Both the position numbers and the translations under genes were made by a program. The notes beneath the pieces were generated by a model. It worked only from the letters and a program-made list of their open reading frames with translations, did not search any database and was not told the origin of the DNA. This document shows positions 37,106 to 49,300 of a DNA stretch of 64,000 bases, piece by piece. The first letter of the stretch is position 1, and each line of letters begins with the position of its first letter. The DNA lies in the NCBI RefSeq assembly GCF_051014685.1, contig NC_135058.1:10666811-10730810 (forward strand), given 5' to 3'. Source of the stretch: Ptiloglossa arizonensis. Its lineage: Eukaryota; Arthropoda; Insecta; Hymenoptera; Colletidae.

Positions 37106-37168
37106 GAAAGAAAACGAAAGAAAGAAAGAAAGAAAGAATGAAAGAAAGAACGAAAGAAAGAAAGAAAA
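37106..37168. repeat. GAAA microsatellite
   Basis: About 14 GAAA units are interrupted by AATG and ACG variants. The Ser/Phe-rich frame on the minus strand here is a by-product. Confidence 0.9.
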
Positions 37169-37703
37169 GGAGAAAAACGGGTGCTCGGTGGCGCGTGTGT
37201 CGCGGGAAAAAGTCCCACCGAAGGGGAAAAATCGTCGGGCTATCGGGGTTTCGATAAATTCGCGAACGGCCACGTTAATAGCGGCAAAGATAACTCGCAC
37301 CCCGGATCGAGATTAGGAATTTACGAGACGGTCCGCATTCTGGGCCGCTCTTTTCTCTTATTGTCCGTAGAAACGCCGGGACAGCAAGCTCGAATGGAAG
37401 GAAGGAGTCTCTTTTAACACAAACGAGGCCGGGCGAATTCTGTTCGAGCGGTACCGGAACACGGGGAATTCAATAGGGGACGCGAGCGAAATTGCCAATA
37501 TCTCACCGTTGGGAAATTTAAAAATATTTCTTTAATATCGGTACTATGCGATAATAACGATAGTAATAATGGGATTATACTGCGCCGACATTGTGCACAG
37601 AAAGAAATCGGATATTGCCGTAAAAGAAAGAATAGAGGGAATAATGTGCAGAGGTGCGGTAAGTTGATATTAATTTTCAGAATAATCCGAAGAGAATTTA
37701 CAA

Positions 37704-37902
37704 TAGATTGCTCGTTGAGTTTCGTCGTTCGATGAGAAATGAAGGTATTAGGTGCGTCGTTTTATTTTTGGGAAGTTTGTCGACACGTGTGAAGTTTCGT
37801 GTAGATCTGTCGTCTCGTTTATATATTTACAGTTGCGCAAAGTTCAAGTGTCGTAGTATTTTTTTACAACGAAGAAAACGGCAAAACTTATCGAACAGGT
37901 TA
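37704..37902. mobile_element. Mariner-like short element with TA flanks
   Basis: The left end after TA reads GATTGCTCGTTGAGTTTCGT. The right end, on the opposite strand after TA, reads ACCTGTTCGATAAGTTTTGC. They agree at about 16 of the first 24 positions without gaps. The body is 195 bp and encodes nothing. The same kind of end (GTTTTGTCGTTCGAT) stands alone at 38381-38416 and 58184-58215. Confidence 0.5.
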
Positions 37903-38380
37903 GTATATATACCCGTATAAGGAGTTACAATATCATTAATTTATACGAAAAGATCATTGCACAATTTTGGAAGCGTGCATGCGCGCACAGAGCGTTTCTT
38001 CGTCAAAAAATTAACGGAAAACATAGAATGGTACTTTTTCGTAGGAGCCTCCGTTTCCTAGATAATCAATTTTGAAAGTGCACGGGGCGCGCGATCACTT
38101 TTTGCATCGAACTTGTCCGCGTTTGTAGATCGTTCGAAGAACAAGCTTTTACTTGCAAATTTCCTTTCTATATTGTATACGAACGCGAGATAGATCTATA
38201 ACAAGATTTCCCGAACTTAATTTTACGGAAACGGGCGCGTGCTCCGAGCAACTTCGAACTCAATTATCTCGTAAAACGAGACTCCTCGAAACAAAGTGTG
38301 TTCTACGCTTTCGATTTGTTTTTCAACGGTAAACACCTCGGTTTCGGTCGTAACAAGAATTACGAGACACTGGTTTTTAT

Positions 38381-38416
38381 AATCGAACGACAAAACTGAT
38401 CGAACAACCCGGTATA
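38381..38416 (-). mobile_element. Solo mariner-like end
   Basis: On the minus strand this reads TATACCGGGTTGTTCGATCA followed by GTTTTGTCGTTCGAT. The latter 15 bases match the end at 58184-58215 exactly. A possible partner end near 38129 (TAGATCGTTCGAAGAACAAG) is too diverged to define the element. Confidence 0.45.
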
Positions 38417-39763
38417 TGCACTGTGCATCGCAAAGTAATCGACTTCGAAGCACCGTAAGAATTAACGATCGAGCGAAACGTAACGGAGAAAAATTCTTGT
38501 CGCGTAATTTCTTTCGAAATCGACCGTTCACGAGCGCGTTAATGGCGTTTCCTGGCGCGTATTAGAGAAGTGGGAACGCGGCTTAATATTTCACGCGGTC
38601 CTCTCGTCGGTCGCGTTCTCCTTAAAAAAAACTCTCAACCTCTTGCATTGTTAATCCGCGCGCTGGGTGTAAACGCTATCGAGCTTTTTTAGCGCACGTA
38701 CGCGCCGAACGCTAAGTTCTCGGGAAGTTTACGTTTTAATTAGAAAGTTAAACTGTTTTCGGGGTCAAAGTGGCAAAGTTTCGCGAAGTTTTCCCGCTCG
38801 ACGTTTTAGCTTCGTGCGCTATTTACAAGCATGCCCCGTAAATGGGTTAAATTTATTACGCGGCTGTTTGATCAGCCAGCAGGGAAATGGCTGTGGATGG
38901 CCATAAATTGGTACACGAAACTACAGAGTGTCTTCAACTTCGCGAGAAAGAAACTAATTTCCCGTCGTGTTCTCGATTTTAAGGAAGTCACCTGGAACGA
39001 AGAAGAAAAGAAAGAGAGAGAGAAGAGTTGTCGATGAACACGAACAACGTACGCGCGATAAAATAAAGAATAACGTGTTCACGGTTTACAATATTTATTT
39101 TGAAACGATCCCTGGAAATTCTGGAAATGTTTCATCTTCGCGAATGTCGTCAATTAGAAAACTCGAACAATAGCTCCACTTCGAAGTCCCTCGTAACCAA
39201 CCCTTGACCAACGCTACGGGCACTTCCTGCACATAAATCTTGGCCACCTCCGTTCCAACAATACTGCACCACCTACAGCGACTGTATTCAACGAAATGTC
39301 AATCCTCTCTCAGTGGGTACATATTCTGGTCCGCAAACTGAATCGTTCGGTCGAAAAAAATCATTTTTATATTTTTCATACAGGACAACCGTCGATGTAG
39401 TTTCCGTACTCCCGACAGAGAATCGAATTCTTTCATCGGGGCGAGCGGTTTCTACGCTCTGAACTTGAAAGTAAAAACAAGCGATAACCGACTCGTAAAT
39501 TATCCTAACTCGTGCACACGTCCGATATTAAAACGAGACACGAGCACCGACTCGAGAACACAGCGTTCTAATTTTCACGCGCCTCCGAAATTGAAATAAC
39601 TCGCGAGCAACTCGAAGCGTCTCGACGTATACACGCGTCCGTAGTTACGGTGCCGCTAACCCGTGGTTATACCCTGAATATATTACCTATTTACACGATT
39701 ACGTCTCGTCACAATTACCATTCCGCGTATTGTGCGAGTCGTTGAACGTTACCAACTCTGTGC

Positions 39764-40276
39764 TTAAAAGGCATTACGCGTATCCTAAAGCGTGTTTCCA
39801 GCCGATGGAATATTATTCGTTGTTTGCACGGCTCTCGATTATTCCTTCTAAATATACTCTTTAAAATCTGATCGTACTTGAAATTTTCGTACTTAAAAAG
39901 CATCGCGCCTATCTTAAAGCGTGTTTTCGAGCCGATGGAACATTATTCGTTGTTTATACGATTCTCGATTTTTTCAAATACGATCCTTAAACACTGACCG
40001 TACTTGAAATTTCCGTACATAAAAAGCATCACGCCTATCTTAAAGCGTATTTCGAGCCGATGGAATATTATTTATCGCCCGTACGATTCTCGATATTTCC
40101 TTTTAAATACAATCCTTAAACACTGACCGTACTTGAAATTTCCGTACATAAAAAGCATCACGCCTATCTTGAATCGTGTTTCGAGCAGATGTAATATTAT
40201 TTATTGTCTGTACGATTCTCGATATTTCCTTGTAAATACACTCTTTAAAAACCGATCGTACTTGAAATTTCCGTAG
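39764..40276. repeat. Satellite array, about 128-bp unit, four copies
   Basis: GCAT-ACGCCTATCTTAAAGCG marks units at 39771, 39900, 40026 and 40155. Each unit continues with TTCGAGCCGATGGAATATTA, CGATTCTCGAT and ACTTGAAATTTCCGTAC. Spacing is 129, 126 and 129 bp. Copies 2-4 are more alike than copy 1. The array ends at CTTGAAATTTCCGTA (40275). Confidence 0.92.
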
Positions 40277-40402
40277 GAGCTCCGGAGAAATCCCAACGGA
40301 TATTCGTTGTCTCGGATCGGACAGGGATCGTCCCCAATTAAACAATTCTCGAGGTAGGAGCAGCTTTATTGCTCGGATCGCTTTATTGTCTTTGATCGAT
40401 GT

Positions 40403-40437
40403 AGCGGCGGCGGCGGTGGCGGCGGCGGCGGCGGCGT
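40403..40437. repeat. GGC trinucleotide microsatellite
   Basis: About 11 GGC units with one GTG interruption lie just after the satellite array. On the minus strand one frame reads as an Ala/Thr run, but no gene is supported. Confidence 0.9.
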
Positions 40438-40439
40438 CT

Positions 40440-43130
40440 AAAAATGCTCCACATTTTTGACCTTGATCGTTACCCCCGCGTCTCGGAAACAGACTCGCGA
40501 AACCGGTCCCGATCCGCTCTTCTCTCGTTCGCCAACAATGAGTCATCGGCCAGACATCCGGAGATTCTCGAGCCGGCGAGTTCTCGAGCAATTGTGCATT
40601 CCGCGGATCGGAGACGGTGACGTCCGCCACGGGAAAAGACGAGGGCTGATATCGCCTGGGCTGTCGTTGGGAACAGGTTCAGAACGCGTAATATCGTCGA
40701 GAACTCACCGAACGGTACACGGAATAACTCGACGTTCAATCCAGTAGACGCGGGGCTCGCGGGACGAGGCGCACGCTTGCGAAATGAAACTGGCAAAATT
40801 TGTCAGAATATCTTCCCGCGGCAGACAGACCGGTACGATGAACCCTGGAAACGAGATTCAGCAACGAGAAATAAGTATCGCTTGGGAATAACGCACCGAG
40901 GTACACGGTTGTATCGCGACACGGTGATCAGGAGAGCTCCTCGTCTCGCTCGAGAACCGAGAATAATCGACGCGGATAACTTTCATCCGCGACGGTTAAA
41001 ATCGACGAAAGATCAAAACGAAAGGATAAGACGAAGCGGATCGCGTTGCCCTAGATTCGCTAGGGGACTTATCGTTGCCTTTGCGCGACCATTTATCCTT
41101 ATCTCGCGCAGACTGTACGGACCTATTTATCGCATCGGAGTCGAGAAACCTGCGTATCGGATGTACGTTAGAAACGACGATAACGCGGCTAAGATAACGG
41201 TGATAACGCGACGATTCTTCTGATTATTGTTTTGGAATTTACGCCAACCAGTCGGAGAGTCTACGTGGACGAAACAGGGGTGGGTATTTCTTTTTTTTTT
41301 CTTTTTTTTTTAATAGCGAGAAGCTCAAAGAATTTCGGGGAAAGACGTGGAGAATGTATCGGTGTTTGTACGGTTCGTTTAATTTCAAATATCGACGCGC
41401 TGGAACATCGATGAAATCGAAATACGTTCAATCGGGTATAACGATATTAAATTGACACAGCGTGGCTGGTAATATCGCTACCATCGAAGGCAACGAAAAT
41501 TTGTTCGATGAGGAGTTCCATCATCGTTACCCCGAGCTCGCTCCGATTCGAATTAACGAAACATAGGCGTGCTCTATGCGCCGTTCCGAGTCGCTAATAG
41601 GATGTTTTGCTAGTAATTTGAATTTAATTACGAAATATCGACAACCGACCAGGGAACCACGAGTGGAACGTGTTCCGTATTGTAACACGATGAATTTGCG
41701 GCACGTTTCCGACAATTCCGTTGGTTTATCGAGGGTTCTTGGGAACATAAGTTTCGTATATTTGCTCGAGACCGAAGGAACACCGCGCACCGATTGTATT
41801 TTGCGTTTGTATAAACATTAGGCAGCTGCTATGGAAGTCCTCGTTTCAAGAACGTATTTATCGACCGACGGCTGGGATTTCATTGAATGCAGATTCGCAG
41901 GTGATGTAAGCGCCACTGGAATGGAAACGACGTAGATTTATGCGTAGAAAATACTTGAAAAGTTAATCAAAGATGACGCAGAAGCGAACGTATTGTCCCG
42001 AGTTTCTTATTTAGACGACAGTCTCACGAGACAAACATCTCGCGTTCTGAGCGGTGGAAAAATATCTAAGAAAAAAAAAAAAAATACTTTCTACATTCGA
42101 TGGAACTCCTATTCGTATAATTTCGTTCCAAGATATTTCATAAGCGTCATTCGACCAAATTTTACCCCAACGAATACACCCTGTAACTCGTAACGTTTCC
42201 GTTCGACGTAAAATATAATAAAAAATTCTAATCTTCGTCGAACGCGATTACTCACCGCGCTACACTAGGAGGTAACCAATTTGTTAATACTCGTTCGATA
42301 AGAAGAAAAGAAAAATTGCGTCTTGGTGATTCGCAGTTTGAAATTTTTCTCATCTCTGTCGCGGAGCGAGATTACTCTCCCGTCTCGTTCCACGAAACGC
42401 TGGAAAGTTTCCGCTGGAAAAAGTCAGTCGGTGGTTCGCTCGCGTACGCGTGAACAAGTAACGCTCGAAAGATTTAATCGTGTTTCGCGCTCAAGGCGAT
42501 GACTTTCCATCGGCGTCGATTAAAAGTCTCCGGCGACGCGTTCGGGACGATTGCTCGCGGTAAGCAATCCCGTGTGCCGATTATTACCGTGGCCATCGGT
42601 CTACTTATTCAATCAGCTACGTGTAACAGTGCGTGCCAAATAATCATTCATACCGGGGTGCGCGTACGCACACAGAAACGTTTCAATTGCCCCGGCGTGT
42701 ACGTGCACACGCGCAAACACGTCCGCGTACCGAGTCGCGCGTATGTGTACGTATATCACGTTTCGACACAGTAGCTCATAATTGATAATCCCCATGGCGC
42801 TCGAGCCTCGCCGCACGAAACGCTTATTCGACACTCCTATTTCCCGTTCGGCTATCTATTCAGTTACCGCAATTTCTATTTACGCTCTCGTCGATCGTTA
42901 ATTATCCAGCGCCGCGGCGAAACGGTTATCGCGCCGAGAAAAGTGTCGACATACTCGACCCGCGATCGCTACGAGCGAACGAACGAGACCCGCCACTGTT
43001 TCTACGCGCGGTCCCTCGATAAAGAGACACGCACGACTCCGCGCGGAGTTCTTTAACGAGGTGGACCGTCCGTCGCGCCAATTTTTCCCATTCGATCTTT
43101 TTCTTACCGAAGATGAGTATAATTGTGCAT
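40440..43130. other. No supported gene or element
   Basis: This is CpG-rich to mixed sequence. A T-rich tract lies at about 41289-41312 and an A run at about 42070-42081. The stretch at 42650-42760 is rich in alternating purine-pyrimidine steps (GCGTACGC, GTGTACGTGCACACGCGC). No frame shows a domain. Confidence 0.45.
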
Positions 43131-43600
43131 CGTTGCACGTTTGCCGTACACCGACGGTGATTATGGTTATTCGTCGTTGAACGCTCGTTGTACAGTAAAG
43201 GTGATTATGGTTATTCATCGTCGAACCCTCGTTGCGTATCAAAGGTGGTTACGGTCAGCCGACGTCGAGCATTTACCGTTATTCGTCGTTGAATGCTCGT
43301 TGTGAACTAATGGTGGCTAGAGTTATTCGTCGTTGAACTTTCGTTGTACACCGAGGGTGACTATGGTTGTTCGTCGTTGAACGCTCGCTGTATACCAACC
43401 GATGTTATGGTCCGACGTCGTCGAGCGTTCGTTATACACCAATGGTGGCTACAGTTATTCATCGTTGGACTTTCGCTGTACATCGAAGGTGACTACGAAC
43501 GCTCGTTACATACCAAAGGTGGTTACGAATCGTTCGTTGTCGAGCGTTCGTTGTATACCAAAGATGACTACAGTTACCCATCGGTGAATGTTTCCTGGAC

Positions 43601-43834
43601 GGGGTGTCCCAATCGTTACCGGTCGATTTGAATTTCGCGCTATTTTTAAAATTTCCTACCGATCGACCTGAAATTTGACCCGTGTCGTCTAGACGGATGG
43701 GAAATTAATCGTGGAAAATTTCACGGTGAAAGAACGCGTGCAAATTATTCAAACGTATTACGAAAAATCGCGATCTTGGACGCTAACGATTCGGGGGGAA
43801 AAATTAATCGACCGGTTATGATTGGGACAACCTT
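43601..43834 (+). mobile_element. Internally deleted mariner-like element, copy A
   Basis: The left end GGTGTCCCAATCGTTACCGG and the right end (opposite strand) GTTGTCCCAATCATAACCGG form inverted repeats that extend to GTCGATT. The element is about 232 bp, far shorter than a full mariner, and keeps only the start of a transposase frame (43711-43821). It interrupts the 44-bp minisatellite, so it inserted after that array formed. A TA lies just beyond the right end (43834-43835). Confidence 0.75.
43711..43821 (+). pseudogene. N-terminal transposase remnant (mariner-like)
   Basis: A 36-codon frame begins at GTG where a start ATG would be expected and ends at TGA within the right inverted end. 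Its first part, with the motif FTVKERVQIIQTYYE, resembles the first helix of the DNA-binding domain found at the N terminus of mariner-type transposases in insects. After about 26 residues the frame runs straight into the right terminal repeat, which marks the internal deletion. No catalytic region remains, so the copy cannot encode an active enzyme. Confidence 0.6.
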
Positions 43835-43923
43835 AAAAGTAATCGTACCGAAGGTGACTCTAGTTATCCGTGGCCGAGCTCTCGCTGTATACCAAAGATG
43901 ACGATAGTTATCCTTCGTACTCT

Positions 43924-44010
43924 CGTAATTAAAAACATCCAGAGTACGGTCGCGTTTGGACTCGTTTTCGTCGGGAGAATCTCGTAGATTCGTCGACGAG
44001 GGACTCGCGA
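43924..44010. mobile_element. Palindromic MITE, copy 3 (one half only)
   Basis: CGCGTTTGGACTCGTTTTCG, CGGGAGAATCTCG and TCGACGA match the right arms of the copies at 29856-30062 and 50946-51147. The left arm is missing. The fragment abuts the end of the 44-bp minisatellite. Confidence 0.65.
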
Positions 44011-45825
44011 AAATAAAACGAGTAACGAAAAAGTTGTCGAATGGTGGGGTTGGTTCGTCGCAGACGAGAACTGGAAAGATTCGTCCCGGATAGTCGCAGT
44101 TAATGCGTCGGAGCCCTATTCACCAGAATATTTGATTCTGCATACGTAACTATGACCATGCGAGATCTATAAATAGAGTCATCCGTTGGTCGATGTCTTG
44201 TTTCGCAGACACGCATTCTACTTCGTACCCCTCGTAACGCTACTATGATCTCGAACGAATAAATTGTGTTCATATGTCAATGTCACGTTGTCCTACCGAC
44301 TACGATCCATCAATTCGCGCGCATTTTTCAAAGTACACGGGACGAAATTACGCGTCAATATTTACTCCGTATAATTGACTCGCGGTCCATCGTTTTGTCA
44401 TTTTCGCCACACTTTTATTTCGTATCGCGCGAACTCGCACCGTCTTCCGGTAAAAATATCGTGAAAATTCGTTTCGAACTTTCGAAATTATTTCTCGCTC
44501 GAAGTACTCCAATGATTGCAACGGCTCCCCGGTAAACGTATTCTCCATTGAAACACGAGACGAGTAAATACGTCAAAACGGATAACAAGATCCTCTCTAG
44601 GAACAATCGTATCCGCAGTTCGATTGTTCATTTTCCAGCCGGGAGGAGCTAGTGTCCAGTGACTTACGAACGTCGGTGCACGGACCGTGTCCGCGCGAGC
44701 GAGCGAGGGCTGGTCGCGCGCCGATGCTCCTCTTTATCGGCTCGAGGAACGAGTACAACGACGACGACGATGACGACGAGGACGACGACGACGATTTTGA
44801 CTTCCACCGAACGAATCTCAATGGACGGTACACGTCGAGCCGTGGACCGTGAAACCGGTAGCACACGCGGCCGCGCCAAATCGCCCGTACCCGTCTCGGG
44901 AGTCGACAATGCCGTAGAATTCTTTAGCGAGTGCAGCTCGGGGGACGCGCGAGGACTATTCGTGAAAAGAACCGTGTCGCAACGGGGACCGAGGGTTTTT
45001 CCAGTGCTCCTTTCGCGAGGATTTTTCTCCACGGGCGCGTTGCGCGCATAATTTTTTGTTCCTCGAGGGGTACACCGTGGTCGTTGCGGCGCATTGTACC
45101 GGTCGACCGGTGCAAGGTGGGTGCCGTGGTTAAAGGTGAATATCGTTCTACCTGCTCCGCTCATCCTGAAGGAAGTAGCCGATAAAACTGGTTTGACGGG
45201 TAGCGGACTCCTCGTCCAGTTACTCGGTAGGACGTCCCGCGTCTGGCCGAGTCTCGCCCTTCTGCTCTCTACGTCCTCCGAGCCACCGACGCGTGGACCC
45301 CTAGGCCCCTCTTGGCCGCCCCCGGACCCCAACCGACGCCGACGTCTGGTCCCGGCCACGGACCACACGTTATTCTCTCTTTATCTCTCTCTCTCTCCCT
45401 CCGCGTTGGTCTCATCGACGCGAGGATCAGCCATCATTGTTACGAATATTACCATCGCCATTCACGGACGCACCGTGTCGTCGACCATGCGAGATATAGC
45501 TGTCGCGAACAGGTTTTTTTAAAAGTCCGACTCACGCCGTCCTGTTCGGTTTCGGGCCGTGCTTACTCAACGATATAGAGGGCCCCGCGCGCCACCCTGC
45601 CACCGAGATCAATTTGAATAACCACCAACGTCCCGAGACGTTACGGCGCTTCGTTTGCGCGCCATTTTCGAGCCACCGGTGGTACCTCGATCGCGCGAAC
45701 GCGATTTTCCGATTTGATTCTCCAACGGGGAACCACGGAACGAGTTTCGTTTGTTTTCTATTTATTTCGAATACGGAAAAATACAAAGTGCGCGGCTTTA
45801 CAAACGCGAGACACGTCGTGTCGTT
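44011..45825. other. GC-rich segment without a supported gene
   Basis: The part from 44640 to 45460 is GC-rich and open in long frames on both strands (minus 44664-45368 and plus 45094-45522), which marks composition rather than coding. A GAC/GAT microsatellite at 44757-44795 gives an Asp run in one plus-strand frame. A CT tract lies at about 45373-45397. No domain is recognised. Confidence 0.45.
44757..44795. repeat. GAC trinucleotide microsatellite
   Basis: About 13 GAC units with GAT and GAG interruptions lie inside the GC-rich segment. Confidence 0.9.
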
Positions 45826-45827
45826 TT

Positions 45828-46390
45828 TGCGAAAAGAGGTTTGGAGCACTTCGAATCGGAGCGGGTTATTATGTCGCCGATCGGTGCTGTTGATGCAAAA
45901 AATCTCGCAACGAAAGTCGCGGGGAATTGGATTTCGGAAGTTTTGTCCTCCGTTGAAATTTTCGATAGAAGCGTTACTGTTCGAAATAAATAATAAATAA
46001 TAGAAGATACTCGAGAGAGGCACTCTTGGGGGATACCGAGCGTAAAATGCACGGTGGCTCGCTTATCGGTGCTTTCACGGGAGAATTGCATATAACGAAA
46101 GTCGTAGGGAATTAAATTTAGAAACTTTTCCGTTCTGTGCACTGTTTCGATAGAGGCGGCAGTATTCCGGATAAATAATAAATGAGATAACATACTTGAC
46201 GGGAGAAGCACTCTTGGGGGGACACCGACCGTAAAAGGTACAATACCTCGCCTATCGGTGCTTCCACGGGAAAAATAAATCTTCGCGAAACTGGTTGCGA
46301 ATTAAATTTAGCAATTTTTCTCCGTTACGCAAATCTTCGATACAAACGATAGTAATTGCGATATCGACTCCAGAGGAGAGCCTCTATCGT
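45828..46390. repeat. Three-copy tandem repeat, spacing 185-189 bp
   Basis: The segment TATCGGTGCTT recurs at 46064 and 46253, with CGATCGGTGCTG at 45879. Each is followed by AAAGTCG/AACTGGT, GGAATTAAATTTAG-A and TTTCCGTT blocks, then TTCGATA and a run of AATAAATAATAAAT. The junction CACTCTTGGGGG, CACCGA and CGTAAAA is shared by copies 2 and 3. No open frame follows the unit. Confidence 0.8.
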
Positions 46391-49300
46391 CGTTTAATTC
46401 AGTGTACCGTTTCCAATGTAGAAAAATTTCAAATTGAAATTTATATATTACGCTCTTGCAAGATACGTACGCGAATTATTGGAACAAAGCTTGGCGAGCG
46501 TACGCTGCGATCTCTGACCTTTCGATTTGGGCGCGCGGGCGCACGCGCGTTCGATTCCTCCCTCGTCGCGGTGGTCTCAGGTGGACTTTCTCCGCTGGGC
46601 ACGAATTACACGCTCCGGAGGTGTTTCTGACATTCGAGCACGTGCGTCGCGTTGATATACGCGCGTACTTGTATATATTCTAATATTGTGTGAGCGGTTC
46701 TCGCGCCACGAATTCACGCGCGGGAGGCACGCGAGGGTACGGAACGGAGATCATCATTAACCTTTAACGAGCGCTCGAGGTGTATTTGGAAATCCATTAA
46801 GCGAAGCGCCGAAGACCTGCGTGCACAGGATTGAATAATTTCAGACGCCGCGCCAAAAGTGAATGTTCACGACCTGCCGATAACCATTCTCGGAAGCGTG
46901 TTAAAAATTAACCGTCCCGTGAAAATCCGTAATTACCGGAAAATCTTTCGAGATGGAATTCCATCGTATACGAGACAACTTTTTCCAAAAGTTCCTCACC
47001 GACCGTAAGAAACGCCTTACAAAAATTCTATTAAAAAACAGAGAAAAGAAAAATCTCTACCATTTGTAAAATTACGATATTTTATTCTCGCCACTGTACC
47101 GCGACCTTTTATTATTTCATTTCGAAAATCGAACCTCCACGAACGGTTCGGTGATTTTTCGATGGTACTCTCTATATTTTATCCGCTTTATTGCGGTAAC
47201 ATTTCGGCCGTCAATTTTACCGCGTATCGAAATAGAAACGACGAGAACCGATGCCGATCGTACAATTAATCGGAGATTTGTAACGGACCGGATGGTAAAC
47301 GAACGAGCAATCACGGGTGGAAATACTTTCGAACCGCTTCGTTTCCATAATTGCGGTTCGCGTTCGATTTCACGCGATCGGTAAATCACTCAGCCGCGAG
47401 CTCACGCTCGCGGGGTATATCTCGACGCGCGGATCGACGTTGCTTCTATTGATATCGCGTCGGGCGAACTGGTCGCGCTCGATTCTTTAAAGCGTGATTA
47501 ACGCGCGACTAATAGGCGTCATTAACTTTCGCTGGGCCGCGATAATCAACGAGTCCGCGCGCGGCTCACGCTCGAGCGTTACCCTCTCGCGTTCGACGCG
47601 TGTGAAAGGTGGGCTCGACGAATGTACAACCACCGGGACGAGTCCGCCGGAGGAACAGGTAACGAAAGACAGATGTCTTCGTAATTATCGGTTCCTCTCG
47701 CTGAGAAACGTTCCACGGCCCGGTGCTCGCGCGCGCGCGCGCTCGCGCGCGTTGAGTTTTTCTAAACGCCCCGTGCCCGTACGGAATTTATCAAAGCGGA
47801 GAAAACGAATAGTCATCGCAACCGCGAGCTCCGCGCGGCCGTTCCACTATTTTCAAACGTTCTCTAGCCCCTAGCGGCGATTACTCTCGAGAAATAACCG
47901 TAACGATGGGAACGCTCCGATATCGTGCGAGATCGTGAACGGTCGAACAGGTGGTTTACGACGCGAACGGGAACAGAAACGAAACTTTTATTGTAAATTT
48001 TAATTATACTCTAAAGTTTATCGCGATGCACCGGGATCTCGCGTATCCAGTCTTGTAATGAATTGTAAATGGAAAGTTTGAAATACAGAGAAACGTATAG
48101 TAATACAACTTGGTACGAAAGAACGAAATATATAGCAATAAAACTTAGTACGGACGACGGTATTCAGTTCTCTCAACTCAGAAAAACCAGGAAGGAAGAT
48201 AGACAAACGTAACTCGAAATTAACATCACTGACGACGTCTGACACACCTGACATCATCCTTGTGTTCGTTCCAATATTTATAAACAATAAGAACACCGAT
48301 TGGCTCGACATCGGAGAGCTACTCGATCTGATCTGTTTCGGCTCGCGACGATATCGCGCATGCGCGAACGCGAGCGAAGATTGCATTACCGCGTTCAAGC
48401 ACGCGCCCCGGAGTGACTTTTCCTGTGTACGTCCATGAATAATAGTCGAAGGCACGTCGTCGCGTCCAGCTGGAGTATAATCCGCGGGACGCGGGCTTCC
48501 CATAGTCATCGTTTCGCTCTCTTTTCTCGACAACATCCGCTTGTACGCGCGTTTAACCAATGCGCCGCGCTCGTGGCAGACGCTGCGCGTGAGCCCAGCT
48601 GGTACGAATTTAAAACGCATCGGTGCATCTTGCCTTTTAAAATAAACCTCAATCGATCACAAAAAAATATACATGCCTCGATATTCGCAGTTATCGTACG
48701 AATCTACGAAGTTTCGTCAAAATCGGCGTTTAATACTTCGGGATGGTCGCTTGTAAGTTACAATTCGCGATAAAAGGTAAACTTCTTCTCTTTCGACGTT
48801 AAATACGCATACCTCTCTGTGTAATTCCACGGATCCAAAACTATAACTTTCGTTCTCCGGAATTTTGTTCACACTTTCGCGATATTCGACCATCGATACT
48901 TTAATCGAGGGACCCGTAGCAACTCCGTAGCGTAGCTTCTAAGAGCAAAGTGTGACCGGTTGGTCGACGATCGTTATCGTTTCGCTTGTATCTAATCACC
49001 CGTACCAAGATGCATCGTTACGCGTGCATTCCCGATGCGTTGCAACGCATCGCCCCCCTCCCTTAAAATTGTGTTTCTACGGCGTCGAGCGATCGTACGC
49101 CCCTATTTTGAACGGTACGAAGCGCCTAATTGGTTTCCGAGCGAGCTTCAAGGATAAATCGTACCGCGATCCGGTCATCGCGACGTGTTTTTGTAAGCGG
49201 ATTGGTACGCATCGGTGGACGGCTGCATACGTTACGGCGACATTAATACTTTCTATCCGCGATTCGCGGAAGAAAACCTAGGATATTTTCGAGCGTAATT

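Larger units (their letters stand above)
43140..43925. repeat. 44-bp minisatellite, about 12 units, interrupted by a mariner copy
   Basis: GGTGACTA or a close variant starts units at 43156, 43200, 43244, 43312, 43356, 43400, 43444, 43488, 43518 and 43563. After the inserted element, units resume at 43853 and 43897. Most steps are exactly 44 bp; one unit carries 24 extra bases and one lacks 14. The unit continues with GTTATTCGTCGTTGAACGCT and CGTTGTACACCAAA. Confidence 0.9.

Noticed and set aside
43402..43631. Repetitive Tyr/Ser/Cys frames across the 44-bp array
   Set aside because: Period 44 is not a multiple of three and frames shift with each unit, so coding is ruled out.
44652..44852. Frame with an Asp run that looks like an acidic protein
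   Set aside because: The Asp run comes from the GAC microsatellite and the rest has no recognisable feature.
44664..45368. 234-codon minus-strand frame, the longest in the window
   Set aside because: GC-rich segment with few stops on either strand; Arg/Pro/Ser-rich and no domain.
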